Shown: positions 22,820 through 30,676 of the stretch, piece after piece
Numbering within the stretch: position 1 is the stretch's first letter
Layout of the letters: the number at the start of each line of letters is the position of its first letter
Source: CAYNLK01 sp964398055
GTDB lineage: Bacteria; Chloroflexota; Anaerolineae; 4572-78; J111
Direction of reading: 5' to 3'
Assembly (NCBI GenBank): GCA_964398055.1
Contig: CAYNLK010000040.1
Span: 1-56,346, forward strand
DNA length: 56,346 bases
Notes under the pieces: model-generated
What the model saw: only the letters and a program-made list of their open reading frames with translations
Database searches by the model: none
Told to the model about the DNA's origin: nothing
Position numbers and translations under genes: made by a program

Positions 22820-24994
22820 CTAATATTTCAATACTTTGCTGTATTTGTTGCGCAGTAACACCGCGGTCGCGTTCAAACTGAGCAGCAGCACCAGCAGCAC
22901 AATAATGGCCGCCGCCGCAATGAATTTGAATTCCGGCTGCGGGCGGGCCGTCCACTGGTAGATTTGGGCCGGCAGCGTGGTAAATTTAGAGAAGGGACTG
23001 GTCGGATCAAAAGTAACAAACGTGGATACGCCCACCACTACCAATGGGGCCGTTTCACCAACAGCCCGCGAAATAGCCAGAATACTGCCGGTCATAATGC
23101 CCGGAATGGCGTTGGGCAGCACGTGATGGAGAATGGTTTGCCACTTGGTCGCGCCCACAGCCATACTGGCTTCACGCAGGGCGCGTGGTACCGCTTTTAT
23201 GGCTTCCTGGGAATTGATGATGATGATGGGCAAAATTAGCAAGGCCAGGGTTAGCCCGGCCGAGATAATGGTCCGGCCATTGGCCGTGGACGGGTCGCTA
23301 AAACCAAAAGCCGTACCGCTGGTAATTGGTTCCAGCACCCGCACAAAAACGGCCAACCCCAGCAGGCCGTAAATAATCGAGGGAACGCCGGCCAGGTTGT
23401 TGATGTTGGTCTGGATGATATCGTTGATCCGGCGCAGGGTGGGGTTGGCCACCGCAGTAGCATATTCCTCCAGATAAATGGCCGCGCCAATGCCCAACGG
23501 CATCGCCACGATCACGGTAATGAAAATTACCCACAGCGATCCCAGGATGGCGGTGCGAATTCCGGCGTATTCGGGGATACTGGATTGCGGCGTAGTGATG
23601 AAATCCAAACTCAACCAGTTGTTGAATTGAACGGAGCTGTTGGGCAGGGTGTCGGCGTAAGCAAACACTTCAGCCCGGCGCCAGAACGAATCGACCGCGT
23701 TCCAACTACGTTTGACCCGCGGTTTGACCACTTCCTGCTCAACCAGGGCCAGCAGCTCGGCTTGCGAGCGTTCGGCCAGTGGTTTTTCGGCGTCCAGCGC
23801 CCGCACCCGCCCCGCCGACAGGTAAAATTCCATAACAACTATCAGTTCGGCCGCAGTAAGCTCGTCCAGGCGGCGCGAGAAAGTCATATCGGCAAAGGTG
23901 TCCAGGGTGCCGCTATCGCCGCCGGGAATATAGCGTTTGATCGGTTCGTCGGGGAAGGACGGGTCAACCTCGGACCATCTCTCGTAATCGGTGAAGATTT
24001 CGCGGATTTGCTCCAGCGACAGATCTTTAACGAAATCATTTTTCTGGCTCACCGCCACCGTTAGTGCATCGATTCCCACGTTGAACTCTACCGGCAGTCG
24101 TTGCTTTTTCTGGCAGGCGTCCACTTCAAAGCGTTTGATGGCCCGGCTGGCATTGGCTATATCAGATGCGCCGTCTTCGCAAAACAGCTTAAAACCGGCC
24201 CCCGTGCCAATATTGTCCAGTTTGATTGGCCCGGTGAAGCCGGCCTGCCGAAACTTGATGGCCATCTGGCGAGAAATGGGGTAAACGGTAGAACTGCCGG
24301 CAATGACCAGCTCTTTATCGCCGGGCAGGGTAGCCGGATCGATCACCGGGAATTCGGCGCGGTCAATATTGTTAGCCAGCAGCCAGTTTTGTTTGGCTGC
24401 TTCCATGTCGGCGGCAGTGGCCGGAAAATAGCCCGCCTCGGCCAGCACGGTCTCCAGGTTGTTCAAGTAAAAATTAATAAAACCTGAAACTTCGGGCCGG
24501 CTGGCCATCAACCCTGCGGCGGTGTAGATGTAGAGCGGGCGGGCATAGTAGTAGTCGCCGCTTTGGGCCGCCTCGGCCGTGGGGGCCACCCCGTTGACGC
24601 TAAGGGCGCGCACTTTGTCGGAGTTGTTGAGGTAATACGAGTAGCCAAAGTAGCCGATGGCGTAGGGGTCAGCCGCAATTCCCTCAACCAGCACGTTGTC
24701 GTCCTCGCTGGCGACCGTGTTCGCGGCCGACAACATGCGGGCTTTCTCCACATTCTCAACGGCCTGGGCCGGGTCTACGGAGTTCTGGATGACCACGTAG
24801 CCAAACGAGTCGCGCACAATGGTATACAGCAGCGCAGACAGAGCTAGAATGGCCACCACGGTTGAGGCCATAAAGATCAAAAGCCAGCGCTGGCCAACGC
24901 TTTTGCGACGCTCGATAAATTTTTGCAGATCGTCGGCTTCCGGGTAGCTGCCCAACTCGGCGCGCCCAATATCGCCGGTAGTTTTAATGCTCAT
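22820..24994 (-). CDS. pstA: PstA permease with an embedded, circularly permuted PstS domain
   Basis: 724 residues, against about 280 for system 2 PstA. TM1 is at about 37-60. Residues about 80-205 match the C-terminal half of the neighbouring PstS (SEDDNVL, DPYAIGYFGY, GVAPTAE, ARPLYIY, FINFYL, AKQNWL). Residues about 225-373 match its N-terminal half (LVIAGSSTVYP, NIGTGAGFKLFCEDGASDIANASR, PGGDSGTLDTF). The order is therefore reversed relative to PstS. Phosphate-contact motifs AGSSTVYP, DIANASR and GGDSGT are intact. A linker (374-475) leads to the permease core (PEYAGIRTAILGSLWVI, NLAGVPSIIYGLLGL, ALREASMAVGATKWQTI, SRAVGETAPL). The insert would lie outside the membrane, as a tethered phosphate receptor. 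The frame is intact; it is 5 bp from pstC. Confidence 0.9.
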   Translation of the reverse strand: MSIKTTGDIGRAELGSYPEADDLQKFIERRKSVGQRWLLIFMASTVVAILALSALLYTIVRDSFGYVVIQNSVDPAQAVENVEKARMLSAANTVASEDDNVLVEGIAADPYAIGYFGYSYYLNNSDKVRALSVNGVAPTAEAAQSGDYYYARPLYIYTAAGLMASRPEVSGFINFYLNNLETVLAEAGYFPATAADMEAAKQNWLLANNIDRAEFPVIDPATLPGDKELVIAGSSTVYPISRQMAIKFRQAGFTGPIKLDNIGTGAGFKLFCEDGASDIANASRAIKRFEVDACQKKQRLPVEFNVGIDALTVAVSQKNDFVKDLSLEQIREIFTDYERWSEVDPSFPDEPIKRYIPGGDSGTLDTFADMTFSRRLDELTAAELIVVMEFYLSAGRVRALDAEKPLAERSQAELLALVEQEVVKPRVKRSWNAVDSFWRRAEVFAYADTLPNSSVQFNNWLSLDFITTPQSSIPEYAGIRTAILGSLWVIFITVIVAMPLGIGAAIYLEEYATAVANPTLRRINDIIQTNINNLAGVPSIIYGLLGLAVFVRVLEPITSGTAFGFSDPSTANGRTIISAGLTLALLILPIIIINSQEAIKAVPRALREASMAVGATKWQTILHHVLPNAIPGIMTGSILAISRAVGETAPLVVVGVSTFVTFDPTSPFSKFTTLPAQIYQWTARPQPEFKFIAAAAIIVLLVLLLSLNATAVLLRNKYSKVLKY

Positions 24995-24999
24995 TAGAT

Positions 25000-25959
25000 T
25001 TAATACTCCTCTCGGAAGCGTTTGACCACAATCCCGCTGATGATATTGAGCACCAGGGTCATGAAAAACAGCATCAGGCCGATGGCAAAGATGCTTTCGT
25101 AGTCAACCGAGTTAAAGGTCAGATCGCCGCCGCTGATGCGGACCATGTGGCCGGTCATCGTTTCGGCGGCTTCAAATGGATTGGCAAAAAATGCCGGGCG
25201 CGGACCGGCGCCGGCGGCAATCGCCACTACCATCGTTTCGCCTACGGCTCGCGAAATGGCCACAATGAAGGCCGCGGCCACCCCGGAAAGGGCCGCCGGC
25301 AGCACTACTTTGACCGAGGTTTCCAGCTTGGTTGCGCCCAGGCCGTAGGATGCTTCGCGTAGCGAGCGTGGCACTGCGCTGAGCGCATCTTCGGCCATCG
25401 AGGCGACCAGCGGTAGAATTAAGATGCCCACCACAATCCCGGCTGAAGCCGTGTTGTAAATCTGCACCACATTATCGCCAATGGCGCCGCGTAGTATCGG
25501 CGTGATGAAGGTAAGGGCAAAGTAACCGTAAACCACTGTGGGAATACCGGCCAGCACCTCCAGGATCGGTTTGAGCGTATTACGGGCGCGCAGCGAGGCG
25601 TACTCGCTGAGGTAAATAGCCACCATTAGCCCCAACGGCAAGGCAATTATCATCGCAATGAGGCTAACCACCAAGGTGGCGTTAACCAGCGACCAGATGC
25701 CAAACTGGGCGATTTGGGGTTGCCAGGTGGTGGTCAGGAAGAATTCTTGTAACGTCACCTCCGGGCGCGCAAAAAACTTTAGCGCCTCTTCAAATAGCAC
25801 TACCACAATGCCAATCGTCACCAGAATTGAGACCGCCCCGGACAAAAACAAAGACGCTTCGATAATTGTTTCGCCAATCCGGTGATGTTTTTTTAGTTGG
25901 GCCTGGATATCCGCTACCGTTTCAGTTGTCATGGTTTCGGTCGAGGCAGTTACCGCCAT
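25000..25959 (-). CDS. pstC: Phosphate ABC transporter permease PstC, system 1
   Basis: 319 residues with about six membrane helices. Hallmarks are PLGLMVAIYLSEYAS, LEVLAGIPTVVYGYFAL, EDALSAVPRSLREASYGLGATKLET (ATPase-contact EAA-like loop) and ISRAVGETMVVAIAAGA. It has a cytoplasmic N-terminal extension of about 40 residues. ATG 25959 is preceded by AAAGGAGG. It pairs with the fused PstA1 in the membrane. Confidence 0.94.
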   Translation of the reverse strand: MAVTASTETMTTETVADIQAQLKKHHRIGETIIEASLFLSGAVSILVTIGIVVVLFEEALKFFARPEVTLQEFFLTTTWQPQIAQFGIWSLVNATLVVSLIAMIIALPLGLMVAIYLSEYASLRARNTLKPILEVLAGIPTVVYGYFALTFITPILRGAIGDNVVQIYNTASAGIVVGILILPLVASMAEDALSAVPRSLREASYGLGATKLETSVKVVLPAALSGVAAAFIVAISRAVGETMVVAIAAGAGPRPAFFANPFEAAETMTGHMVRISGGDLTFNSVDYESIFAIGLMLFFMTLVLNIISGIVVKRFREEY

Positions 25960-26038
25960 CTTCGCCTCCTTTCAATAGACAAATCGGGTTCATACTCAAT
26001 TATTCAATCTCCTGCAGTTGCAATTCTTCTCCACAAAT

Positions 26039-26071
26039 ACGGGAAGGGGGTAACCGTTACCCCCTTCCCGT
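26039..26071. promoter_or_regulatory. Strong hairpin between pstS1 and pstC1
   Basis: A 33-bp perfect inverted repeat (16 bp, one central base, 16 bp; ACGGGAAGG...CCTTCCCGT) lies in the 138-bp gap between pstS and pstC. It has no clear T-tract on the minus strand. It may be a partial terminator or an mRNA 3'-end stabiliser that allows more PstS than permease. Confidence 0.6.
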
Positions 26072-26097
26072 TTTCGGTTACATTACCAATAGTTGAT

Positions 26098-28203
26098 TTA
26101 CTGCCCCATCGCGGCCAGCCAGTTGGTTTTGGCGGTATTGATGGCGGTGTCGCTGGCGGGGAAGTAGCCGACATCGAGGACTTCTTCATTGACGTGGGTG
26201 AGGTAGAAGTTGATGAAGGCGGCCACTTGCGGTTTCTCGGCCATCACGCCGGGGTCGCTGTAGATGAACAGGGGGCGGGCCAGGGGATATGTGCCGTCTT
26301 CGGCGCTGTCGGCGGTTGGGGCGACCCCTTCGATGCTGAGGGCTTTCAACTCGCCCTGGTCGGCGGCGTAGTAGGCATAGCCAAAGTAGCCGATGGCATA
26401 GGGGCTGCCGGCGACTCCGGCGGCCAGGACGTTGTCGTCCTCACTCAGTTGCAAGTTACTTGCCTTCAAGATGGCTTCTTTGCCTTTACCCTTGTCGGCG
26501 TCCTTATCCTTGACGAAGGCCGGGTCCATCACGGCTTCGACAAAGTAGTCGAAGGTGCCGCTGTCGGTGCCGGGGCTGAAGCGTTGGACCGGTTCGGCCG
26601 GCCAGTCGGGGCGGACATCGGACCACTTTTCGGCGGTGCTGAAGAGGAGGGCCAACTCGGCCAGGGTAACGTCATCGACGAAGTCGTTGGCGCTGCTGAC
26701 CACGACGGCCAGGGCGTCGGTGCCGACCCGGAACTCGACCGGGGTGCGGTTGATCTTGGCGCAGTTTTCGACTTCGCTGTCTTTGATGGGCCGGCTGGCG
26801 TTGGAGATGTCGCTTTCACCGGCTTCGCAGAAGCGTTGGAAGCCGGCGCCGCTACCGATGCTGTCGATGGTGATCTGGCCGGAGTAGCCTTCGGCCTGGA
26901 AGCGTTCGGCCAGCCGCTCGGTCAGGGGATAGACCGTGCTGCTCCCGGCCACAATGATGTTGCCGGTCACGTTTAGCGGGTCAATGGCCGGCAGTTGACC
27001 CGGAGCCATAGCCATATCTTTTTCGGTTGGAGCAGCGGCAGCCATTTCAGCCGCCGCGCCCATTGCGGCCAACCAATTTTGTTTGGCCGTATCCAGGGCT
27101 GCGCCGCTGGCGGGGAAGTAGCCGACATCGAGGACTTCTTCATTGACGTGGGTGAGGTAGAAGTTGATGAAGGCGGCCACTTGCGGTTTCTCGGCCATCA
27201 CGCCGGGGTCGCTGTAGATGAACAGGGGGCGGGCCAGGGGATATGTGCCGTCTTCGGCGCTGTCGGCGGTTGGGGCGACCCCTTCGATGCTGAGGGCTTT
27301 CAACTCGCCCTGGTCGGCGGCGTAGTAGGCATAGCCAAAGTAGCCGATGGCATAGGGGCTGCCGGCGACTCCGGCGGCCAGGACGTTGTCGTCCTCACTC
27401 AGTTGCAAGTTACTTGCCTTCAAGATGGCTTCTTTGCCTTTACCCTTGTCGGCGTCCTTATCCTTGACGAAGGCCGGGTCCATCACGGCTTCGACAAAGT
27501 AGTCGAAGGTGCCGCTGTCGGTGCCGGGGCTGAAGCGTTGGACCGGTTCGGCCGGCCAGTCGGGGCGGACATCGGACCACTTTTCGGCGGTGCTGAAGAG
27601 GAGGGCCAACTCGGCCAGGGTAACGTCATCGACGAAGTCGTTGGCGCTGCTGACCACGACGGCCAGGGCGTCGGTGCCGACCCGGAACTCGACCGGGGTG
27701 CGGTTGATCTTGGCGCAGTTTTCGACTTCGCTGTCTTTGATGGGCCGGCTGGCGTTGGAGATGTCGCTTTCACCGGCTTCGCAGAAGCGTTGGAAGCCGG
27801 CGCCGCTACCGATGCTGTCGATGGTGATCTGGCCGGAGTAGCCTTCGGCCTGGAAGCGTTCGGCCAGCCGCTCGGTCAGGGGATAGACCGTGCTGCTCCC
27901 GGCCACAATGATGTTGCCCGTAATCGCCAGGGGGTCAACGGCCGGCAGTTGGACTTTGCTTTCTGTCGCCATTGTGGTTTGCGTCTGTGGCGCTTGGGTT
28001 GGCGCCGGCATGGGGGTGGCGGTTGGTTCGATTGCCGGGGCCTCGGTGGGCCCTTCAACTGGCGCTTCCGTGGGCGCCGCGGCTTGTTGGGCCGGCGCTG
28101 GGGCGGCCGGCGTTGCTGCGCCGCCGCAGGCGGCTGCCAGACTCACGACAAGTAGTAAACTCAGTAGTCCAAAAACCGATTTTAAGTTGAACTTGAATTG
28201 CAT
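26098..28203 (-). CDS. pstS: Tandem-duplicated phosphate-binding protein PstS, system 1
   Basis: 701-residue lipoprotein: signal peptide with lipobox LAAAC (Cys26), a Pro/Thr/Ala-rich spacer, then two complete PstS domains joined by a Met/Ala-rich linker. Each domain has IVAGSSTVYPLTERLAE, DSIGSGAGFQRFCEAGESDISNASR, FSPGTDSGTFDYF and SEDDNVLAAGVAGSPYAIGYFGY. The two domains are identical across 815 bp (26150-26964 and 27104-27918, offset 954 bp), while the flanks differ, so recent duplication or gene conversion is likely. ATG 28203 (MQFKFNLKSV) has GGAGGAGA upstream; the open frame extends to 28299 without support. It is first in the operon, with a Pho-type array upstream. Confidence 0.93.
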   Translation of the reverse strand: MQFKFNLKSVFGLLSLLLVVSLAAACGGAATPAAPAPAQQAAAPTEAPVEGPTEAPAIEPTATPMPAPTQAPQTQTTMATESKVQLPAVDPLAITGNIIVAGSSTVYPLTERLAERFQAEGYSGQITIDSIGSGAGFQRFCEAGESDISNASRPIKDSEVENCAKINRTPVEFRVGTDALAVVVSSANDFVDDVTLAELALLFSTAEKWSDVRPDWPAEPVQRFSPGTDSGTFDYFVEAVMDPAFVKDKDADKGKGKEAILKASNLQLSEDDNVLAAGVAGSPYAIGYFGYAYYAADQGELKALSIEGVAPTADSAEDGTYPLARPLFIYSDPGVMAEKPQVAAFINFYLTHVNEEVLDVGYFPASGAALDTAKQNWLAAMGAAAEMAAAAPTEKDMAMAPGQLPAIDPLNVTGNIIVAGSSTVYPLTERLAERFQAEGYSGQITIDSIGSGAGFQRFCEAGESDISNASRPIKDSEVENCAKINRTPVEFRVGTDALAVVVSSANDFVDDVTLAELALLFSTAEKWSDVRPDWPAEPVQRFSPGTDSGTFDYFVEAVMDPAFVKDKDADKGKGKEAILKASNLQLSEDDNVLAAGVAGSPYAIGYFGYAYYAADQGELKALSIEGVAPTADSAEDGTYPLARPLFIYSDPGVMAEKPQVAAFINFYLTHVNEEVLDVGYFPASDTAINTAKTNWLAAMGQ
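26150..26964. repeat. Direct repeat copy encoding PstS domain 2
   Basis: Identical by eye to 27104-27918 over 815 bp, in the same orientation, at an offset of 954 bp (318 codons). Confidence 0.9.
27104..27918. repeat. Direct repeat copy encoding PstS domain 1
   Basis: Partner of 26150-26964. The sequences diverge abruptly at both ends, which marks the homogenised tract. Confidence 0.9.
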
Positions 28204-28321
28204 ACTGTAGTCTCCTCCAAATGTGTAGTAATTATTTTCAATACAAATGACTGCAACGGAAGATATTAAAAATGCATCTATTTTCCGTTCAGCGTACAAG
28301 GCTGTAGCTTAGTTCCACTGT

Positions 28322-28371
28322 GTTAAGGCATCATTATGCGAATGTTAATGTTTGGTTAAGATTCGGTTAAA
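28322..28371. promoter_or_regulatory. Pho-type box array upstream of pstS1
   Basis: GTTAA units at 28322, 28344, 28355 and 28366, with a weak ATTAT at 28333: five positions at exact 11-bp steps. It lies about 120-170 bp upstream of the pstS1 start and reads as CTTAAC/TTTAAC repeats on the minus strand. Confidence 0.7.
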
Positions 28372-28483
28372 AATATTTAACAAATTTTCCTCAATTAAGA
28401 AAAGTGCCGAGGGCAGATCGAGGCGTGATGGTCTGCCCTCGGCGCAGGGAGGAGGAAAGATGAAACCTGAGATAATAATTTTG

Positions 28484-28553
28484 GATTTACGATTTATGAT
28501 TGGCGACACTTCCCCCGGAACGAAGTGAAAGAGTTTGCGATTTGCGATTTAGT
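28484..28553. repeat. Heptad-phased repeats near the pst1 upstream region
   Basis: GATTTAC, GATTTAT, GATTGGC (28484-28504) and GTTTGCG, ATTTGCG, ATTTAGT (28533-28553) are two short heptad runs. They lie between the pstS1 regulatory region and the small gene at 28553-28810. Confidence 0.6.
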
Positions 28554-28810
28554 TACAGTCCCGTTACGCTGATCTGATGGGTCGCCAGAAAGTCGAGTAG
28601 TTTGGCTGACGGCGGTAGGCTCAACAGGTTGGTCTTATCCTCCGTTCTTTTTCGCAACACAAAGTGATAAACGCCGCTCTGTTCGTTGCTGGGGTTCCAG
28701 GTGGCCCGGATCAAGACCGGCTCTTCTATCTCCCAGCCCGCCTCGAGCGCTTCCAGTAACCTGATGAAACGGTCATCGTCTCTCCGGAACATCATTGGAC
28801 AGTTCTCCAC
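28553..28810 (-). CDS. Hypothetical small protein
   Basis: 85 residues from GTG 28810 or 79-80 from the ATG pair at 28795/28792. It begins MFRRDDDRFIRLLEALEAGWEIEEPVLIRATWNP and continues with YHFVLRKRTEDKTNLLSLP. There is no signal peptide or membrane helix; it is predicted alpha/beta. I do not recognise a family. It follows the 66-residue coiled-coil gene by 3 bp, so the two are almost certainly cotranscribed from the Pho-type array at 29079-29127. Confidence 0.55.
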   Translation of the reverse strand: MENCPMMFRRDDDRFIRLLEALEAGWEIEEPVLIRATWNPSNEQSGVYHFVLRKRTEDKTNLLSLPPSAKLLDFLATHQISVTGL

Positions 28811-28813
28811 ATC

Positions 28814-29014
28814 TTACTCGGGGAAGAATGAGGCTAGACTCTGGCGGCGCTGGCGCAACTGCTGCAGTTGCCGCCGGACCTGATTGTCTTCCTGCACCAG
28901 CTTGGCGTGATGCCCAGGGTAGACCTGGCTTAACCGCTGCTGCTGTTGGAGCAATTGCAGCCGGCGTTCAAGTTGGGCAATTTTTAAGTTGAGTGTGCCT
29001 ACGGTTTCTAACAT
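28814..29014 (-). CDS. Small coiled-coil protein
   Basis: 66 residues, nearly all one predicted coiled coil, rich in Leu, Gln and Arg (IAQLERRLQLLQQQQRL). ATG 29014 follows AGGAAGGGA directly. I do not recognise a family. Its upstream Pho-type boxes suggest induction in phosphate limitation together with the following small gene. Confidence 0.55.
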   Translation of the reverse strand: MLETVGTLNLKIAQLERRLQLLQQQQRLSQVYPGHHAKLVQEDNQVRRQLQQLRQRRQSLASFFPE

Positions 29015-29078
29015 TCCCTTCCTCTTGGCTATCGTACTCTAAACTGATTCTATCATAGCTGATGAAATTTATGGTTTG

Positions 29079-29127
29079 GTTAAGTCGGCTTTAAACAACT
29101 GTAAAAAAACGGTTAAAGTTGCTTAAC
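29079..29127. promoter_or_regulatory. Pho-type box array between divergent genes (small-gene side)
   Basis: GTTAAG 29079, TTTAAA 29090, GTAAAA 29101, GTTAAA 29112 and CTTAAC 29122: five units at 11, 11, 11 and 10 bp. It is about 65 bp upstream of the coiled-coil gene on the minus strand. Confidence 0.6.
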
Positions 29128-29180
29128 AAAACACCGATGGTAGCCAACCAAGCTGTAATACGAAGAACTATGGTATGACT

Positions 29181-29256
29181 GTTAAAAGAGTTTAACTCAC
29201 TTTTTGCAATGTCTTAATGTTTTGTTAAAGCTAGCTTAAAACCTTTACCCTATTAT
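29181..29256 (+). promoter_or_regulatory. Pho-type box array and promoter of the glycosyltransferase operon
   Basis: Units at 29181, 29191, 29213, 29224 and 29235 (the last three at exact 11-bp steps) end just before TATTAT (29251-29256). The boxes thus occupy the -35 position, as at PhoB-activated promoters. AAGGAAGG and ATG 29286 follow. Confidence 0.6.
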
Positions 29257-29285
29257 AGATTATGATTTTAAGGAAGGTTTAGTGA

Positions 29286-30047
29286 ATGAAGCTGGCTGAT
29301 ATTACCGTAGTCGTACCAACGCGGAATGAGCAAGAAAACATCCTCTCTTTTCTGCGTTCATTCCCGTCTCAAATTCCACTCATTGTCGTTGATGACAGTC
29401 AGGATAATACCCCCTCTTTAATTGAGAATCATAGACCTGCAAGTACATCGGTACTGCGCCGACCAGGTAACATTAGCCAAGCGCGCCAGTGGGGCAGTGA
29501 CTGTGCTCAAACCCGCTGGTTACTTTTTACCGATGCCGACGTAACCTTTGCCCCGGATTATTTTGAGCGATTGAGCGGGCAGCGAGGGTATAATGTGATC
29601 TACGGCCCCAAATTGTCATTGGATAACTTTTATACCTATTACCTCTGGTTTGCCTGGGGGCAGCATCTCTGCCACAGATTGGGTATCCCGGCCGCTTCCG
29701 GGTCCAATCTACTCATCGACCGTCACGCCTTTCAAGCGGTCGGTGGTTTTGATCCAGTGCTGAATTGCAATGAAGACTCAGAAATCGTGTGGCGGCTTAA
29801 GCGGCTGGGGTACAAGATTAAGTTTGATCCCGGCCTGGTCGTCTATGCCCGCGATCACCGGCGGCTCCGGGCCGGGCTATTGCGTAAGACAACCCACTCA
29901 ATTTTCCGTTCTCTATTACTTTACTTTAATCTTATTCCTGCTCGTTGGCGACGCCATGATTGGGGTTACTGGTCGCACAACCGATCAATGGATACCGTTG
30001 GGCGGGGCCGTGGTGAAAGGATGATGACAAATGACCATTCATCATAA
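29286..30047 (+). CDS. Glycosyltransferase family 2
   Basis: 253 residues, GT-A fold. ITVVVPTRNEQENILSFL and LIVVDDSQDNT form the nucleotide-sugar site, LLFTDADVTF carries the metal-binding DxD, and NEDSEIVWRLKRLG is the catalytic ED-like motif. Two hydrophobic stretches near the C-terminus may bind the membrane. It overlaps the next gene by 17 bp. Its promoter region carries Pho-type boxes, so it is likely induced by phosphate starvation. Together with a PAP2-type phosphatase and an SqdX-like enzyme it probably builds phosphorus-free lipids. The acceptor is unknown. Confidence 0.85.
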   Translation: MKLADITVVVPTRNEQENILSFLRSFPSQIPLIVVDDSQDNTPSLIENHRPASTSVLRRPGNISQARQWGSDCAQTRWLLFTDADVTFAPDYFERLSGQRGYNVIYGPKLSLDNFYTYYLWFAWGQHLCHRLGIPAASGSNLLIDRHAFQAVGGFDPVLNCNEDSEIVWRLKRLGYKIKFDPGLVVYARDHRRLRAGLLRKTTHSIFRSLLLYFNLIPARWRRHDWGYWSHNRSMDTVGRGRGERMMTNDHSS

Positions 30048-30672
30048 TGGGGGAAATGTAATCAGCAGCCAGTCCGGCCTGGCGCCAGCCGACTGGGATT
30101 GGCAACTGGCCCTGTGGATAAAACAGGTCGGCAGTCCGCCGGTCACCGCCTTGATGGGGGTCATTCTGGTGGGCCTGTTGTTGTCTACGGCCGAGGCATG
30201 GCTGTGGGTGCTCTCCTTCGGCTTGCTAACGGTTGTAGTACCGTCCCTTTACGTGCTGGCGCTTTACCAACGGGGGGTAGTGTCTGATATTCATTTGCGC
30301 ATTCGCTCAGAACGCGTCCGGCCTACTCTGATAACCCTGGCTGCGGCCATCACTATGTGGCTATGGCTGTATGCTGAAAACGGGCCGGCCTTACTGATTG
30401 CCTTTGCCGGGGCCAACGTAATCCAAACAATGCTGTTTTTTGTTATCACCCTCCGTTGGAAAATTAGCGCCCATACCGCCTCGGCGGCCATGCTGGCGGT
30501 GCTGGCAGCCTGGGGGCTGGGCGGTATGGCGGCGGCGCCCATTTTATTGAGTGTGCCGCTGATCGCCTGGTCGCGGGTGCGTCTGGAAGATCACACCCCG
30601 GCCCAAACGGTGCTGGGAGCAGTGCTGGGCAGTTTGATATTCTCGGTAGCCTTGCTTGTCTACGGAGGTTGA
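30031..30672 (+). CDS. PAP2-superfamily-like membrane phosphatase
   Basis: 213 residues with about six membrane helices. Remnant PAP2 signatures are spread as expected: SDIHLRIRSERVRP (Arg-Pro part of motif 1), KISAHTASAAM (position of PSGH) and SRVRLEDHTPAQTVLGAVLG (SR...H, with Gln where other PAP2 enzymes have Asp, a common variant). The likely reaction is dephosphorylation of phosphatidate or a related lipid phosphate to diacylglycerol, the acceptor needed by the next gene's product. The motif match is imperfect, so a non-catalytic membrane role remains possible. Overlaps with both neighbours show a tight operon. Confidence 0.6.
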   Translation: MTIHHNGGNVISSQSGLAPADWDWQLALWIKQVGSPPVTALMGVILVGLLLSTAEAWLWVLSFGLLTVVVPSLYVLALYQRGVVSDIHLRIRSERVRPTLITLAAAITMWLWLYAENGPALLIAFAGANVIQTMLFFVITLRWKISAHTASAAMLAVLAAWGLGGMAAAPILLSVPLIAWSRVRLEDHTPAQTVLGAVLGSLIFSVALLVYGG

Positions 30673-30676
30673 TTGG

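Noticed and set aside
25897..28155. Long open frames on the plus strand opposite pstS1 (359 and 386 codons)
   Set aside because: They mirror the two identical PstS domains, contain the same repeated nonsense composition, have no ribosome binding site, and the minus strand encodes an unmistakable PstS.
26098..28203. PstS duplication as a pure assembly artefact
   Set aside because: The linkers and the bases just outside the 815-bp identity differ between copies, and the permuted domain in PstA1 independently points to a tandem ancestor. Long reads would still be decisive.
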